From: Trichaptum fuscoviolaceum
Taxonomy: Eukaryota; Basidiomycota; Agaricomycetes; Hymenochaetales; Trichaptaceae
Direction: 5' to 3'
Length of the DNA stretch: 64,000 bases
NCBI GenBank assembly: GCA_910574455.1
Contig: CAJSYZ010000009.1
Span: 1,877,040-1,941,039 of the forward strand
Shown here piece by piece: positions 23,212-33,762 of this stretch (the first letter of the stretch is position 1; each line of letters starts with the position of its first letter). The translations under genes were made by a program, and so were the position numbers. The notes under the pieces are model-generated. The model had not been told where the DNA came from. It searched no databases and was given only the letters and a program-made list of their open reading frames with translations.

Positions 23212-23751
23212 CTATTTGGAACTCAGAGATTCCTCATGATTAGTGGCCACATAGCGTAGATCTAGCCATAATGTGTAGTGTATTATGTATGTATGCACCC
23301 TCAGGCTCTCTAAGTTAAAGTTCATTCGCACGACGTTCAACGATAACTGGCTCAGGCATGTACATACTACCATTTGGTCACGTGCCTTGGTGACCCAGCA
23401 AACTTGAACTGACTCGGAGTAGCAGACTGCGTGCGGGGCGTTTTCTCTTTTGCTTCCGTCCGACAAACACTCAGGGTACGCTTTTACCGCTTTTACACAA
23501 TCGTCCATGAAATTGAAAAAGACTCCGATGGCGCTACACTGTAAGTATGGCCTGCTACTCAATCTGATATCTACGCTGGCATCCGAGTCATCCTGAATCT
23601 TGGTTAAATAATAGTCTATGCTAGGGGGCATCAACTTCTGGTTAAGGTACTGGATCCGAGTCGCTGTCGCAGAACCGAAGGCAGTGAATAGTAGCAACAT
23701 GTTGTGTCCTGAGGGTCTGAGGAAACATCCGCTAACGATGCGGCACAGCAT
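23212..23751 (-). CDS. hypothetical small, possibly secreted Cys-containing protein
   Basis: One open frame of 179 residues. Starting at the second methionine (23700) gives MLLLFTAFGSATA, a plausible signal peptide. It is followed by a region with spaced cysteines (LQCSAIGVFFNFMDDCVKAV, HAVCYSESVQVCWV, MVVCTCLSQ), reminiscent of small secreted proteins of mushrooms. No family could be named. The C-terminal third may be non-coding read-through, and introns may have been missed. It could also be chance. Confidence 0.35.
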   Translation of the reverse strand: MLCRIVSGCFLRPSGHNMLLLFTAFGSATATRIQYLNQKLMPPSIDYYLTKIQDDSDASVDIRLSSRPYLQCSAIGVFFNFMDDCVKAVKAYPECLSDGSKRENAPHAVCYSESVQVCWVTKARDQMVVCTCLSQLSLNVVRMNFNLESLRVHTYIIHYTLWLDLRYVATNHEESLSSK

Positions 23752-24552
23752 ATATGAAATTGAAGAGATTGAAGGAGCGGACCCCTCAGCAAGTCGATTT
23801 ATTTTACGTATTCTTTAGACATATCCTGTCTTCAGCGAAGCATTGTAGAGCCCTCAAAATTGGAAAATTGTACCCAAAGCTCAAGTACGTTCCCCATACT
23901 AAACTCTAATTAACCTCATCGTTCTTGCTTGACAGCGGATCGGATTGGAAGGCAAGGCGGTTCCCGCAACTTCAAACATCACGTTTGCATCATGTTCAGG
24001 GCGGTTATTCAGTCAGAGGTCTTCCCGTCCATCGCTTTGTGGGTTCAATTGGCATGACGTTCAACACTATCATATTTACCCATTTCTGGAGAGCCTTCTG
24101 AATACATAAATAGGCGCCCGCGGATGACTTGTCCAGCGACCTGTGCAGATTGATACCAGCCGAACCCCACTGCAAGCTGGCTTCGTGGCTGAAGTGCCGA
24201 TAACGCGTTGTTGGCTATGCAATTTGTCCATGATTGAATGGACAAGGGCGTCTAAATGTCGGAAGAAGAGCTCGCAATACAGAGAGTGACTAGAAATGAC
24301 CGTGCGCCGGCAGCTCACTATTTCAAATAGCTCCAAAACGTTGCTGATCGACTAGCGTTTTGACAACGGCAGTCTTTCCATTCGCGCTCCGTCTAACATC
24401 TGGTGTTTCTCGAAGCTGTTCCTGGGCGTCTAACCGATTATAATATATGTGGTCCAAATAATTCCGTTATTTGTGTCTTTGTGCCACTTACTCAGTCTAG
24501 CTCCAGGCCAATATCCTCTTGCTTCAGCCCACTCTCGAACCTAGTACTCACC

Positions 24553-25074
24553 ATGCGTTTAAAGGAGACATACAACTTCAGCCGAAAGGATTATCTTGAA
24601 CGGAAGAGTGAAGAGAGGAACGAGGATATACGCCGGAACATCTACGCAAAACGACGGAACCTCATCACCGCAAAGACGTCTGCCGTTATAGGCGTGCTCT
24701 GCGTACCAGTAACGGCCGGGATGAGCCTCCTCGGTGTCGCATACCAATGGCGCAACATCTCTGTCGAGAAACGGAAGCTTAAGATGCTCAATAAGATCTG
24801 GTTGCAGGAGCGCGAAAACGAATGGCTTGAGCACAGGCCGTTCAAGGACAAATGGGTGCCAATGTTCATCACGTCCTTGCTTGGATGCTTCATCTTCAGC
24901 GTTGACCTCGGCATTTCGAACGCATCCGCCACGGCGGCATACGCGGCTCAGCAAGGCATATACGGCTACGAATTCAATGCACATGCAGTCGGAGCTTACT
25001 ATGATGGTATCGAGAAGGGTTTGGGAACTGCAGGTAACAAGGTTGCCTCGAAGATCGGCAACTCCGGCGATTGA
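24553..25074 (+). CDS. hypothetical two-TM membrane protein
   Basis: Single exon of 173 residues, chosen from the ATG of MRLKETYNFSRKDYLERKSE preceded by CTCACC. A strongly charged N-terminus leads to a hydrophobic span (SAVIGVLCVPVTAGMSLLGV), a charged middle (EKRKLKMLNKIWLQERENEW), a second span (VPMFITSLLGCFIFSVDLGI) and a small-residue tail ending ASKIGNSGD. Codon use and the absence of stops support a real gene. An in-frame extension upstream to 24403 has no better start. Family unknown. Location in an internal membrane is inferred from composition only. Confidence 0.6.
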   Translation: MRLKETYNFSRKDYLERKSEERNEDIRRNIYAKRRNLITAKTSAVIGVLCVPVTAGMSLLGVAYQWRNISVEKRKLKMLNKIWLQERENEWLEHRPFKDKWVPMFITSLLGCFIFSVDLGISNASATAAYAAQQGIYGYEFNAHAVGAYYDGIEKGLGTAGNKVASKIGNSGD

Positions 25075-26179
25075 TCACCAGCCAAATCGTCCAGCTCATC
25101 GGCTGCAATTATTCGTCGCCCTCTATACCCCCCTTGCGAGCGAACTAGCCTTGCGTTCCTCTTGCATCCTTCACATTTCTCGACCTTGTCACTTTCTCCA
25201 TCACCTGCATTTTTGTAAATAGATATGTTCATTATCAAGGCGGATTTGTTGATGAATTGTAGTGTGTCCAGCTCATTGTCTGTAATATATGCGCAATTTG
25301 ATTATGTATCTTTTTCTACCTGTAGAGAAGTAATGTTTTGGAATCTGATAATTACGAGTAAACGCGCTGCTGCTTTCCATTAATTAGTATATATATAAGA
25401 GAGGGGGTTTGGGCTATTGCATACTTCCGTAATGATGATCTGATTAGCTTTGGCTGAATAACTTACATAGAGAGGTATAGACGGTAAAGGTGGTTGGCTG
25501 GTATGCAACATTGTGCACAACATATAGGTGTTACGTATCAGGCCCTCTGAACATATACATCAGGGAAACTACTTTTTGCTTAAGGCGACTGACGCGTCCT
25601 GACGCTGCCTTAAATGGACTGAAGGGTTGCTATGCCTGTCTGAAATCTACTGATATGTTGCTATGCCTGTCTGAAATCAACTGATGGCCTGAACACACTG
25701 AAATAAGCCAATTTTCAGGACACACTCAGTACGTCAGTACATCAGGAGGTCAGTCAAGCATAAGTAAAGACTAAGTACAAGCATGTACAATTCAAATGTC
25801 ATAGTAAGTACAAATCAGTACACCAGTAATTCAGTACGCCAGTATTGTAGGCTGCGCGCTGCTTTCCTCTCGCCTTCGCTGATAAGGATGTTCATGCTTT
25901 TCGTTGTTGGCTGAGCGACTCAAGCACATTTGCCTTGTGCGCTTCGAGAATTGTCCGACTTCCGCCCAAGTGGCATATTCTTCCTGACGCCTGAAACAAT
26001 TGTCAAACATAAATTCCAGAGTTCTTACTACGGGTTTTCGGAGGACTCGGACATACTATTTTCAATCTGTTCCGAAAGCAATTTCTCTCTTGTCCGATTG
26101 CGCACGTTCTGATCATTTTCCCTCAAGGTCCATGTTCTTGAATTACCCTCCACCTTGAATGGTCCGCCGTAGCCGCTCG
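25075..26179. other. intergenic with one repeat A copy
   Basis: Contains repeat A copy 4 (25558-25763), followed by CAGTA/TCAGTAC-rich sequence to about 25850. No gene was recognised. Confidence 0.5.
25558..25763 (-). repeat. dispersed repeat A, copy 4
   Basis: Reverse-oriented copy: begins CATCAGGGAAACTAC (complement of the family end) and keeps GACGCGTCCTGACGC, CTATGCCTGTCTGAAAT, TGATGGCCTGAACACACTGA and CAGTACATCAGGAGGTCAGT. The TATGCCTGTCTGAAATC unit is duplicated inside it. Confidence 0.65.
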
Positions 26180-27172
26180 TGTCAATTCTCGTCACCGCAA
26201 CCTATCGATCTAGCTCTGCTTCTACATCCTTGAGAAGCAGATTGCCTCCGGTGGGAAGTGGGGGTAGATCTCGGTCTGGCAGTTGTTTGTTCAATAGGGA
26301 GTTTTGGTCTGACGCCAGAACGATCGGTATATATCGCAAGTGTTCATACTCCTGGTTTGTTCCTTCTGGATCATCCGAAAAGTGTTTGAGTAAGGCTTTA
26401 TACTGTAGCTCGAATGCACTTTAACAAGATGACTTACGGCCGTCAGCGAATCAACAAGTATCCCATCGATATGTAGGCAACACTCATTATCTGCAACTTC
26501 GCTCACGTCGTAAGGCTTCAGAATAAGCTCTGTGATACGCATCACTACACCTGTTCGGTCGTCCAGCGTATTGGCAAGCCGGATTTTCTGCTTTGCGAAT
26601 GCCTGGATCATCGAAAGTACGTTCTCGGTGGACAACTGGCTGATTTAGGAGGTGGTCGTGAACTTCCCTTGCCCAGCTCGCTCTCAACTCACATCGTCTT
26701 ATTCATCAGCGACACAACTCACTTCGATACTGATTGACCAAGGACAGCACCACCGTAGTCCTAGATTTAAGAAAGTAAGACCACTACAGGCCGGAACAAA
26801 TGACTATTCGAGAAGAGCTCACTCGAGTGGTTGATCCATCCCCTCGCACGAACGTACCACAGATCAAGTTCACTGTACCTTTCGTAATACCGATACCGTA
26901 TCCATGAGACAGAACTCTACCTTCACCATCGAGTCCTTGATGCCAACCAGACGGCACGACAGCGCAGCATGTCCGTTCCACACGACCTTGCTCGAGGTGA
27001 ACTTGATAGTGTTGCCGACAATGTTCGTAATGACCTGGCGCAGATGCAGCGAGTCACCGATGAGCTGATCAGGAATGTCTGGGTAAACATCATATGTGAG
27101 GTCAAGGTTGTTTTGCGATGGTCGTACAACGAGAGTCTTGAGGTTACCGAAAACCGTGTGTCTCAGTGAATA
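26180..27172 (-). pseudogene. group III histidine kinase relic, C-terminal part
   Basis: Second half of a decayed Nik1/Os-1-type hybrid histidine kinase, the osmosensing and fungicide-response kinase class of fungi. From the retrotransposon boundary downward one reads LKTLVVRPSQNNLDLTYDVY, then PDIPDQLIGDSLRLRQVITN (the kinase N-box) and IVGNTIKFTSSKV. A damaged CGTFVRGDGSTTR (family FCQADGSTTR) follows near 26850. At 26291-26635 comes the receiver-like region ITELILKPYDVSEVADNECC and HIDGILVDSLTAVSHL. Frame changes and missing stretches between blocks show decay. The other half lies at 33763-34975 beyond chromovirus 2. Confidence 0.82.
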
Positions 27173-27514
27173 TATCAGCGACAGCTAGCAGCGACGACAA
27201 CGACCACTGGGCTGTGCCTCTACTCAATCTCAGCAAGAAAGGTGGAGGGATAAAAGAAGTATATTAGCTACTGCTAACCGGAGGTTAGATCAGATCAAAG
27301 CTAGAGTACAACAAAAGCGAAGCTGTCTACTTATATACTGTAGGGTGTGGCTGTGTCGCACTGCCCCGTTACTAAGCTACTATGCCAGAAGGTTCCATGG
27401 ATTACTAAGTAGCGTCAGTGATGAGTAAAAGAAGATGACTACGCGTGAATGCATAAGTGATGACAAAGAAAAGAAAAGATAAAATAAAAGGAAAAGGAAA
27501 TTGAGTTCATGACA
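27173..27514 (-). repeat. 3' LTR of retrotransposon 2
   Basis: 342 bp, plus-strand TATCAGCGACAGC...GAGTTCATGACA. No mismatch to 33421-33762 was noticed. Confidence 0.93.
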
Positions 27515-27517
27515 TAA

Positions 27518-27530
27518 CCCCCCCCTTTAA
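27518..27530 (-). other. polypurine tract of retrotransposon 2
   Basis: Minus-strand TTAAAGGGGGGGG directly before the 3' LTR, the expected position for the primer of plus-strand DNA synthesis. Confidence 0.7.
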
Positions 27531-30500
27531 GGCGGATGTCCCAGCCGCGAAGAAGGCTCTGTGGGTTCACGTTTCTCCATGATGTCTAGAAGTTCGACCA
27601 TACGAGTACGTGTCACCGTACGAGGAGCACCCGGATGTAAGCGATGGAATTCTTCGACCTCTTCCTGAGCATGTTTGACATTTGCTGCAGGTTCCCAAGT
27701 ACGCTCCGATACCGGATATCCTTTCCAGTGGACCAAGTACTGTAATTTGCCATAATAGACCCGCGAGTCGAGAATCTTTTCGACTTCCCATTCCTCTACG
27801 CCTTTCACAAGATCTGGTGGAGGCGGAGGCTTTCGTCGCTGAGAAGGAAAGACTGGGTCCTTATATGGCGTCAGAAGTACTTCATTGAAAACTGGATGTA
27901 GTCGCTTCCAATGGGGTGGAAGTTTCAGACGATATGCTGCTTTGCCAACTTTCTTTTCAATGACAAAGGGTCCATAACGTTTATCGCCTAATTTCTTCAT
28001 GGGTCGTGTAGAAGATATGTTGACGCCTTCTAACATGACTTTGTCACCCGGTTTATACTCCTGAGATGGTCCGCGTCGTTGGTCATAGTACCGCTTCATG
28101 AGTGCCGCTGCCTCCTCAAGAGCCAATCGAGTTTCCTCTCTAACCTGTTGCATCCTATCTGCAAACTGCTTGGCTGACTCATTGGTGGATTCGCGTCGAG
28201 GGTTAGTTCCTGTATACGGATGACGTCCGTAATTGACAAAGAATGGTGACTGCTTCGTCGAGGAGTGTTCCCTATTGTTGTATGCGAATTCTGCCAAGGA
28301 TAGCCATTCTACCCAGTCCGACTGACGATGATTTATGAAGATGCGCAAGTATTGTTCAACTTCTTGGTTAATGCGCTCTGTCTGTCCGTCGGTTTGAGGA
28401 TGGAAAGCTGTTGACGAGTTTGCTTCAATGCCCACAAGTTTGTATAGTTCCTTCATAAACTTGGCTTCGAACTGCGGCCCGCGATCATGGATAAACTTCC
28501 GTGGAATACCGTGCAATCTGAAGATCTGATCCCGGTAAATCTTTGCCATGCCTTCAGCTGTGAGAGATGTATCAATTGGCGTAAGGTGGATCATCTTGCT
28601 GAATCGATCAACTGTAACACAGATCGCATTGTGACCTTGCGACTCTGGTAATTCGCCGATGATATCCACTGATACGATCTCCCATGGGCTAGAGGGGACT
28701 TCATTGGGATTTAGAGGTGCATTGGGTTTTGCTCGATGTGGCTTTGTACGCTGACAAGTGTCGCAACCTGAAACATATCGTCGGACATCAAAGTGTACTC
28801 CTGGCCACCAGTAGTTCCTAGTGATCAGTTCTACTGTCTTGTACTGTCCTGGATGTCCGTCGATTCGAGAATCATGGTGTGTACGTATGATATCTTCTCG
28901 AAGTTTCTGGTCTCGCGGAACATAGATGCGTCCTTGTCGCAGTACTAACCCATCCGGCAATGCCTCCCATTGATCTTCCTTGTTTGCTAAGGCCAAGCGT
29001 ACGACTCTGTCCATAGAGGATCTCGCTCTCATGATTCGTTTGACAAAATCTTCATCTAAAGATTCTACCAAAACTTCATTGACGAACCATTCTGGTTTGA
29101 GCAAAGTGACGTCAACGTTGTCATTCTCCCCCCTCTTATGATCTGCTCGTCTCGAGAGAAGGTCGGCTTTCGTCATCTGAGATCCTGGCTTATGGAACAA
29201 TTTGAAGTCGTATTCTGCAAGTTCTGTGACCCAACGCGCTTGTCTATAGTTCAACTTTTGGGGCTTTTTGAAATACTGGAGATTAAGATGATCGGTCCAG
29301 ATTTGGAAAGGTTGTCTAGCACCCAATAAGTATTGTCGCCATTCGTCAATGGAGTCCATAATTGCAAGTAATTCCTTGTCGTAAATCTCATAGTTGCGCT
29401 CTGTAGCATTGAGTGCACGAGATCGAAATGCAATTGGACGCCATTTTCCATTAATGTACTGGGACAAGATAGCGCCGTTGGCAAAGTTTGAAGAGTCACA
29501 TTCAATGCAGAATTGATCGTTATCTGTAGGCACCGCTAGGACAGGTTCCTCACAGATACGTTGCTTTAAACGATCAAATGCTTCCTTCTGATCGGTACCC
29601 CACTCCCACTCCACCTTCCCTGTCAAGGCATGTAGCGGTTTGGCAACATGACTAAATCCTAAAATGAATCGGCGGTAGTAATTGCAGAACCCTAAGAACT
29701 GTTGTAGCTCATGTTTGTTCGTGGGTTCTGGCCAATCTTTAACTGCTGCTACCTTTGCCGGATCCATTCGGACTTCGCCATTACCAATGATGTGGCCTAG
29801 ATATTCAATGCTCGACTGTGCGAATAAACATTTTTCAGGCTTCAGACAGAGTTTGTTTTCTCGAAGTATTTCTAGGACTTGTCGCACAAGACGATCATGA
29901 TGCTCTCTCGTCTGTGTGAATATGAGAATATCGTCCAAGTATACTATGACATGTCCGTCATTGATGAGATCTCTGAGTATTTCGTTCATGAAACCTTGAA
30001 ATGTCGCCGGTGAATTAGTCAAGCCAAAGAACATCACTGTAGGTTCAAATAGACCACGCCATGTGCAGAATGCAGCCTTCCATTCATCGCCCTCTTTAAT
30101 CCTAATATTGTTGTATCCCCATCGTACGTCAAGCTTCGTGAAGACCTTTGCCTGTTTTGTCAGATCAATGAGCTCTTGAATGAGTGGCAAAGGGTATTTG
30201 TTCTTTATTGTACCCTTATTGAGCTCTCGATAATCTTGAACAGGGCGAAGCTTGCCGTCTTTCTTTTTAATGAAGAAGAAAGGGGATGCCATAGGAGATT
30301 TTGAGGGACGAATGCGACCGGAGCGCAGGTTTTCTTCTAGAAATTCATCTAGCGCCTCACGCTCTTTGAGACTCAATGGATAGACCTTGCAATCGCGGGG
30401 TACAAACCCAGGAGTGAGTTCAATTGCATGGTCCCAAGGGCGTCGTTCTGGGAGGTGATTGAATTCTTCTTCGCTAAAGACTGTAGGGAATTCTGCAATG

Positions 30501-31642
30501 AAATCAGCGGCTACTTCTTGTACTACAGCTCGCAACCGATTTCGTCTCTCTCGTGTCTCAGAGACGTACTTTTCCCAGTCAAAGAAGAATATACGATCGC
30601 CCTCTTCCAGAGTCTCAATTTTATCCGCTTCAGGTTCATCTTCCACTGTTCCGAGAGTTGGAATATAGCCACAATCATCAGGGCAACGGGTAAAGGATAT
30701 TTCTCCCGTTGTCCAATCGATGCTTGGATTGTGACGCTTCAGCCATTCATAGCCGATGAAGAGATCCGTACTCTCAAGATTGGTAACCGCAAGTTCAATT
30801 AGCTCTGAGTGATCATGGATTGACATTTTGATCTCTACATATTCCGTAATGGCTCCATTTGTGTTGGGAGTCCCATCTGCGTTATAGACTGGTAGCGGAA
30901 TAGGTAGTTTCTTGGTAGGAATATGATGAGCTTCGACGAACTCGCGATTAATGCATGAACCGGTGCATCCGCTATCCACTAATGCCTTAACCTTAACCGT
31001 TTCCAAATTATCCAACCGATGTAATAATACCGGCAGCGTGAGCTGCGACGTGCCCGTCTTTCTGATAAAGCGTTTATTACCCTTTAGACTTCTTACGGCA
31101 GCAAGAGCTTCCTCATGATTAAGACTGTTAATGAGGGGAACCAGCTCTGGTGTGACTTCTGCTTGCCGACAAGAAGGGGTCCATACACGCAATACCGTCA
31201 AGGCATCCGCAAGCTTATCCTCCCTAAGACGCTTCACTACCCATGCCGCTGTGTGAGGGATAGGAAGGTCTCTTCGGTTCCGCTTGGGACGTGGGACTTC
31301 GACCGTGGGTTTAGGTTTCTCCTCTGGCACCGAGGATTGAGAAGAAATATTAAAAGAAGAAGAAGAGGAAAACAAGCAATCATTACTATCTACGTTGGAC
31401 GGTGTTGTTTTTTCTTTATAAATATTTTTATTGAGTGGGGATTTAGAACGAGACGATACATTGATAGTAAAATCACAGGAAAATTCTACAAGACGTATTT
31501 TTGTTGTTTTTGTTTTTTCTTCGTTTTCTTTATGGTTTTGTTGGTTTTTTTCATAATTAACTACCGGGTCATCATAGTAAAAAGAGTCCGAATAAAAGGT
31601 GCCAGATTTGAAAAATTCATCCTCAGTGCATACCACGTTCAT
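27527..31642 (-). CDS. Pol polyprotein of retrotransposon 2
   Basis: Uninterrupted 1371-residue Pol. A charged N-terminal region of about 150 residues precedes the protease (KALVDSGCTGSCINREF, near residue 220). Reverse transcriptase follows (SGRIRPSKSPMASPFFFIKK; RWGYNNIRIKEGDEWKAAF; HVIVYLDDILIF near 568), then RNase H (FCIECDSSNFANGAILSQY near 719). The integrase has an HHCC finger (RTHHDSRIDGHPGQY...CDTCQRTKP) and catalytic VDIIGELP, IHDRGPQFEAKF and TDGQTERINQE. It ends with a chromodomain near 1295-1345 (EVEKILDSRVYYGKLQYLVH). All catalytic residues expected of a working enzyme are present. The ATG overlaps the gag stop as ATGA, which suggests translation by termination-reinitiation. 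The chromodomain probably targets integration to marked chromatin. Confidence 0.93.
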   Translation of the reverse strand: MNVVCTEDEFFKSGTFYSDSFYYDDPVVNYEKNQQNHKENEEKTKTTKIRLVEFSCDFTINVSSRSKSPLNKNIYKEKTTPSNVDSNDCLFSSSSSFNISSQSSVPEEKPKPTVEVPRPKRNRRDLPIPHTAAWVVKRLREDKLADALTVLRVWTPSCRQAEVTPELVPLINSLNHEEALAAVRSLKGNKRFIRKTGTSQLTLPVLLHRLDNLETVKVKALVDSGCTGSCINREFVEAHHIPTKKLPIPLPVYNADGTPNTNGAITEYVEIKMSIHDHSELIELAVTNLESTDLFIGYEWLKRHNPSIDWTTGEISFTRCPDDCGYIPTLGTVEDEPEADKIETLEEGDRIFFFDWEKYVSETRERRNRLRAVVQEVAADFIAEFPTVFSEEEFNHLPERRPWDHAIELTPGFVPRDCKVYPLSLKEREALDEFLEENLRSGRIRPSKSPMASPFFFIKKKDGKLRPVQDYRELNKGTIKNKYPLPLIQELIDLTKQAKVFTKLDVRWGYNNIRIKEGDEWKAAFCTWRGLFEPTVMFFGLTNSPATFQGFMNEILRDLINDGHVIVYLDDILIFTQTREHHDRLVRQVLEILRENKLCLKPEKCLFAQSSIEYLGHIIGNGEVRMDPAKVAAVKDWPEPTNKHELQQFLGFCNYYRRFILGFSHVAKPLHALTGKVEWEWGTDQKEAFDRLKQRICEEPVLAVPTDNDQFCIECDSSNFANGAILSQYINGKWRPIAFRSRALNATERNYEIYDKELLAIMDSIDEWRQYLLGARQPFQIWTDHLNLQYFKKPQKLNYRQARWVTELAEYDFKLFHKPGSQMTKADLLSRRADHKRGENDNVDVTLLKPEWFVNEVLVESLDEDFVKRIMRARSSMDRVVRLALANKEDQWEALPDGLVLRQGRIYVPRDQKLREDIIRTHHDSRIDGHPGQYKTVELITRNYWWPGVHFDVRRYVSGCDTCQRTKPHRAKPNAPLNPNEVPSSPWEIVSVDIIGELPESQGHNAICVTVDRFSKMIHLTPIDTSLTAEGMAKIYRDQIFRLHGIPRKFIHDRGPQFEAKFMKELYKLVGIEANSSTAFHPQTDGQTERINQEVEQYLRIFINHRQSDWVEWLSLAEFAYNNREHSSTKQSPFFVNYGRHPYTGTNPRRESTNESAKQFADRMQQVREETRLALEEAAALMKRYYDQRRGPSQEYKPGDKVMLEGVNISSTRPMKKLGDKRYGPFVIEKKVGKAAYRLKLPPHWKRLHPVFNEVLLTPYKDPVFPSQRRKPPPPPDLVKGVEEWEVEKILDSRVYYGKLQYLVHWKGYPVSERTWEPAANVKHAQEEVEEFHRLHPGAPRTVTRTRMVELLDIMEKREPTEPSSRLGHPP

Positions 31643-32800
31643 GCCTGAGGGCTCGTAAAATCCTGCTGTCCGTCGACAGGGGCTTCCGCTGCGTGTTCTT
31701 CCGTTAACTGATCCGACTGATCCCAGTACCCAGCTGCTAACTCCGACTCTGTCCGATGTTCCATAGCGCGGAACTGGTCATTCCAATCAGCACACTCTTC
31801 TGGATCCATCTTTTGGATGATCTCACGGATCTTGAGAGTGCGCGATGGACAATTACGTGCAATGTGACCAGGTCGGTTGCAGAGATAACAGAGGTTATTC
31901 CGGCGAGCTCGATCCATCGTGATCTCCATAGGCTGGCCCTGACCTCCAAAGGTGACTCCTGTCTGATCTCGCTTATCAGTGACAGGTGGAGGTCCTGGTG
32001 GATGTCGGAATTGTGGGGCCACCGGAGGTGGAGCATAAGGGGCACGAGGTGGAGCATGGAGTGGGCGACGAACCATTGGTTGTTGACGAGTCCGCATGAC
32101 GTCCTGCAGGCGCCGACGTTGATTGTCAAAGCGAAGCGCCGCAGTCTTCCATCCTTCGTACGTAATAGGGCATTCACTCATGCTGAGGATGTTTTGTACG
32201 ATGGAGGAATCTAACGCCATTTCGAGTAGCCGGATCAAAAAGTCATCATAACCGTCCATGTAACCCGCTTTGCGCCGGTGTACGTCAAACTGCGCAAAGA
32301 ACTCTTCCGCTTTCGCACCGCTTTGCTTTAGCTTTATCAACGCGGTCTGCGCATGCATCGCCTCATTGGGATCACCGAAAGTAGTCTTCAGGGACTCGAG
32401 AAACGTGTTCCAAGTGTCATTAATTGTCAATGTGCCCGCCACTGTCTTCGAATCCACATAGTTCTGTGCCCACTCTCCAGCTAATCCGCCGCGCATAAGA
32501 CTGAGCACAAACAGGATTTTCTGAGAGGATAGATGATAGGCGTCTCCATGAGCACTAAGAAAGACATGAACAGTGCGGAATAAAATCTTTGTAGTTGGTG
32601 CCATCAAACGGTTCCGGTTTGACAGCAAGATTTTTGGTGACGTGTGACGGAGTGGAACGTTGTTGCAGTACTCGGACGTCCTCCCTAAGCTGATTCTCTC
32701 GTATAGCGGCTTCCAATATCTCTGTCTCCCGAGTTTGGATAGTACCTCTCAACTCGTTGATTGCATTCTCGAGTGCTAGAATCCGCTCGGTGTTACTCAT
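31639..32800 (-). pseudogene. gag of retrotransposon 2, one frameshift
   Basis: Gag begins at ATG 32800 (MSNTERILALENAINELRG) with a short coiled coil, then VKPEPFDGTNYKDF. At about 32583 the frame is lost by one base and continues as RTVHVFLSAHGDAYHLSSQK in the next frame, running to TGA 31639. The main body carries the retrotransposon Gag pattern (GLAGEWAQNYVDSK; WNTFLESLKTTFGDP) and a zinc knuckle CYLCNRPGHIARNC. Apart from the single shift the protein is open. The shift would stop Gag after about 70 residues unless it is a sequencing error or recoded. Confidence 0.85.
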
Positions 32801-33420
32801 TCTGGTGGCGGTTGAGGAATTCTAGGAGGAGTGAGGTGTAACAGGATTTGGAAGATGTAGAGTTCAATATAGAGGTGGATAGCAGGGCGACAGTCGATGA
32901 GAGGGATACGGCACTGGAACACGAGTTCGTTCAGGAAGAACAGGCGCAGTATGAGCGCCAGGATGAAATCTGTAAAAAGAATAAAATCGATAACAGACGT
33001 TGCCCGTATCTGGCTACAGATTAACAATGCCTGTCGTTAAAGGACTAGATACAAGCACACTCAGTATCTGTTGGTCCGTCTGGACTTCGCAAGACACCGC
33101 TGGTCAGACAGTCTTTCGACTCCGCAGGCGGTTGATTGAGAGAGGTGTACTAGTCAACCGGCGAACTAAGGCCAGGGGTGACACTTCACAATCAATAGAA
33201 GTTTCCAGATATCCACCAGTGTCTGCTATGCAGGATCAAAACAACGACAGCAGAGGTTGTAGCAAAGATAGGAGTCTGTTTAGAAACGACCCGAGGAGAG
33301 GGAATCTGTAAATGGGTGGGGAATAGTGGTTACGGGATGGAATGAGGAATGGGGAACGGAGTGATGAATAGATGTGTGTTGAGTAGAGACAAAGGGCAGA
33401 GAAGGGTAGCTTTGATCTTA

Positions 33421-33762
33421 TATCAGCGACAGCTAGCAGCGACGACAACGACCACTGGGCTGTGCCTCTACTCAATCTCAGCAAGAAAGGTGGAGGGATA
33501 AAAGAAGTATATTAGCTACTGCTAACCGGAGGTTAGATCAGATCAAAGCTAGAGTACAACAAAAGCGAAGCTGTCTACTTATATACTGTAGGGTGTGGCT
33601 GTGTCGCACTGCCCCGTTACTAAGCTACTATGCCAGAAGGTTCCATGGATTACTAAGTAGCGTCAGTGATGAGTAAAAGAAGATGACTACGCGTGAATGC
33701 ATAAGTGATGACAAAGAAAAGAAAAGATAAAATAAAAGGAAAAGGAAATTGAGTTCATGACA
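33421..33762 (-). repeat. 5' LTR of retrotransposon 2
   Basis: 342 bp partner of 27173-27514, followed on the plus strand by the GAATA duplication at 33763-33767. Confidence 0.93.

Larger units (their letters stand above)
27173..33762 (-). mobile_element. Ty3/Gypsy LTR retrotransposon 2 (chromovirus type)
   Basis: A 6.6 kb element in minus orientation with 342 bp LTRs that look identical (27173-27514 and 33421-33762). It is flanked by a 5 bp target duplication GAATA (27168-27172 and 33763-33767). LTR ends on the element strand are TGTCATGAAC...GCTGATA, so the usual terminal CA is TA. Gag and Pol are separate reading frames touching at ATGA. A G-rich polypurine tract precedes the 3' LTR. The insertion lies within a histidine kinase relic. 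Pol is open throughout; Gag has one frameshift. Confidence 0.95.
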
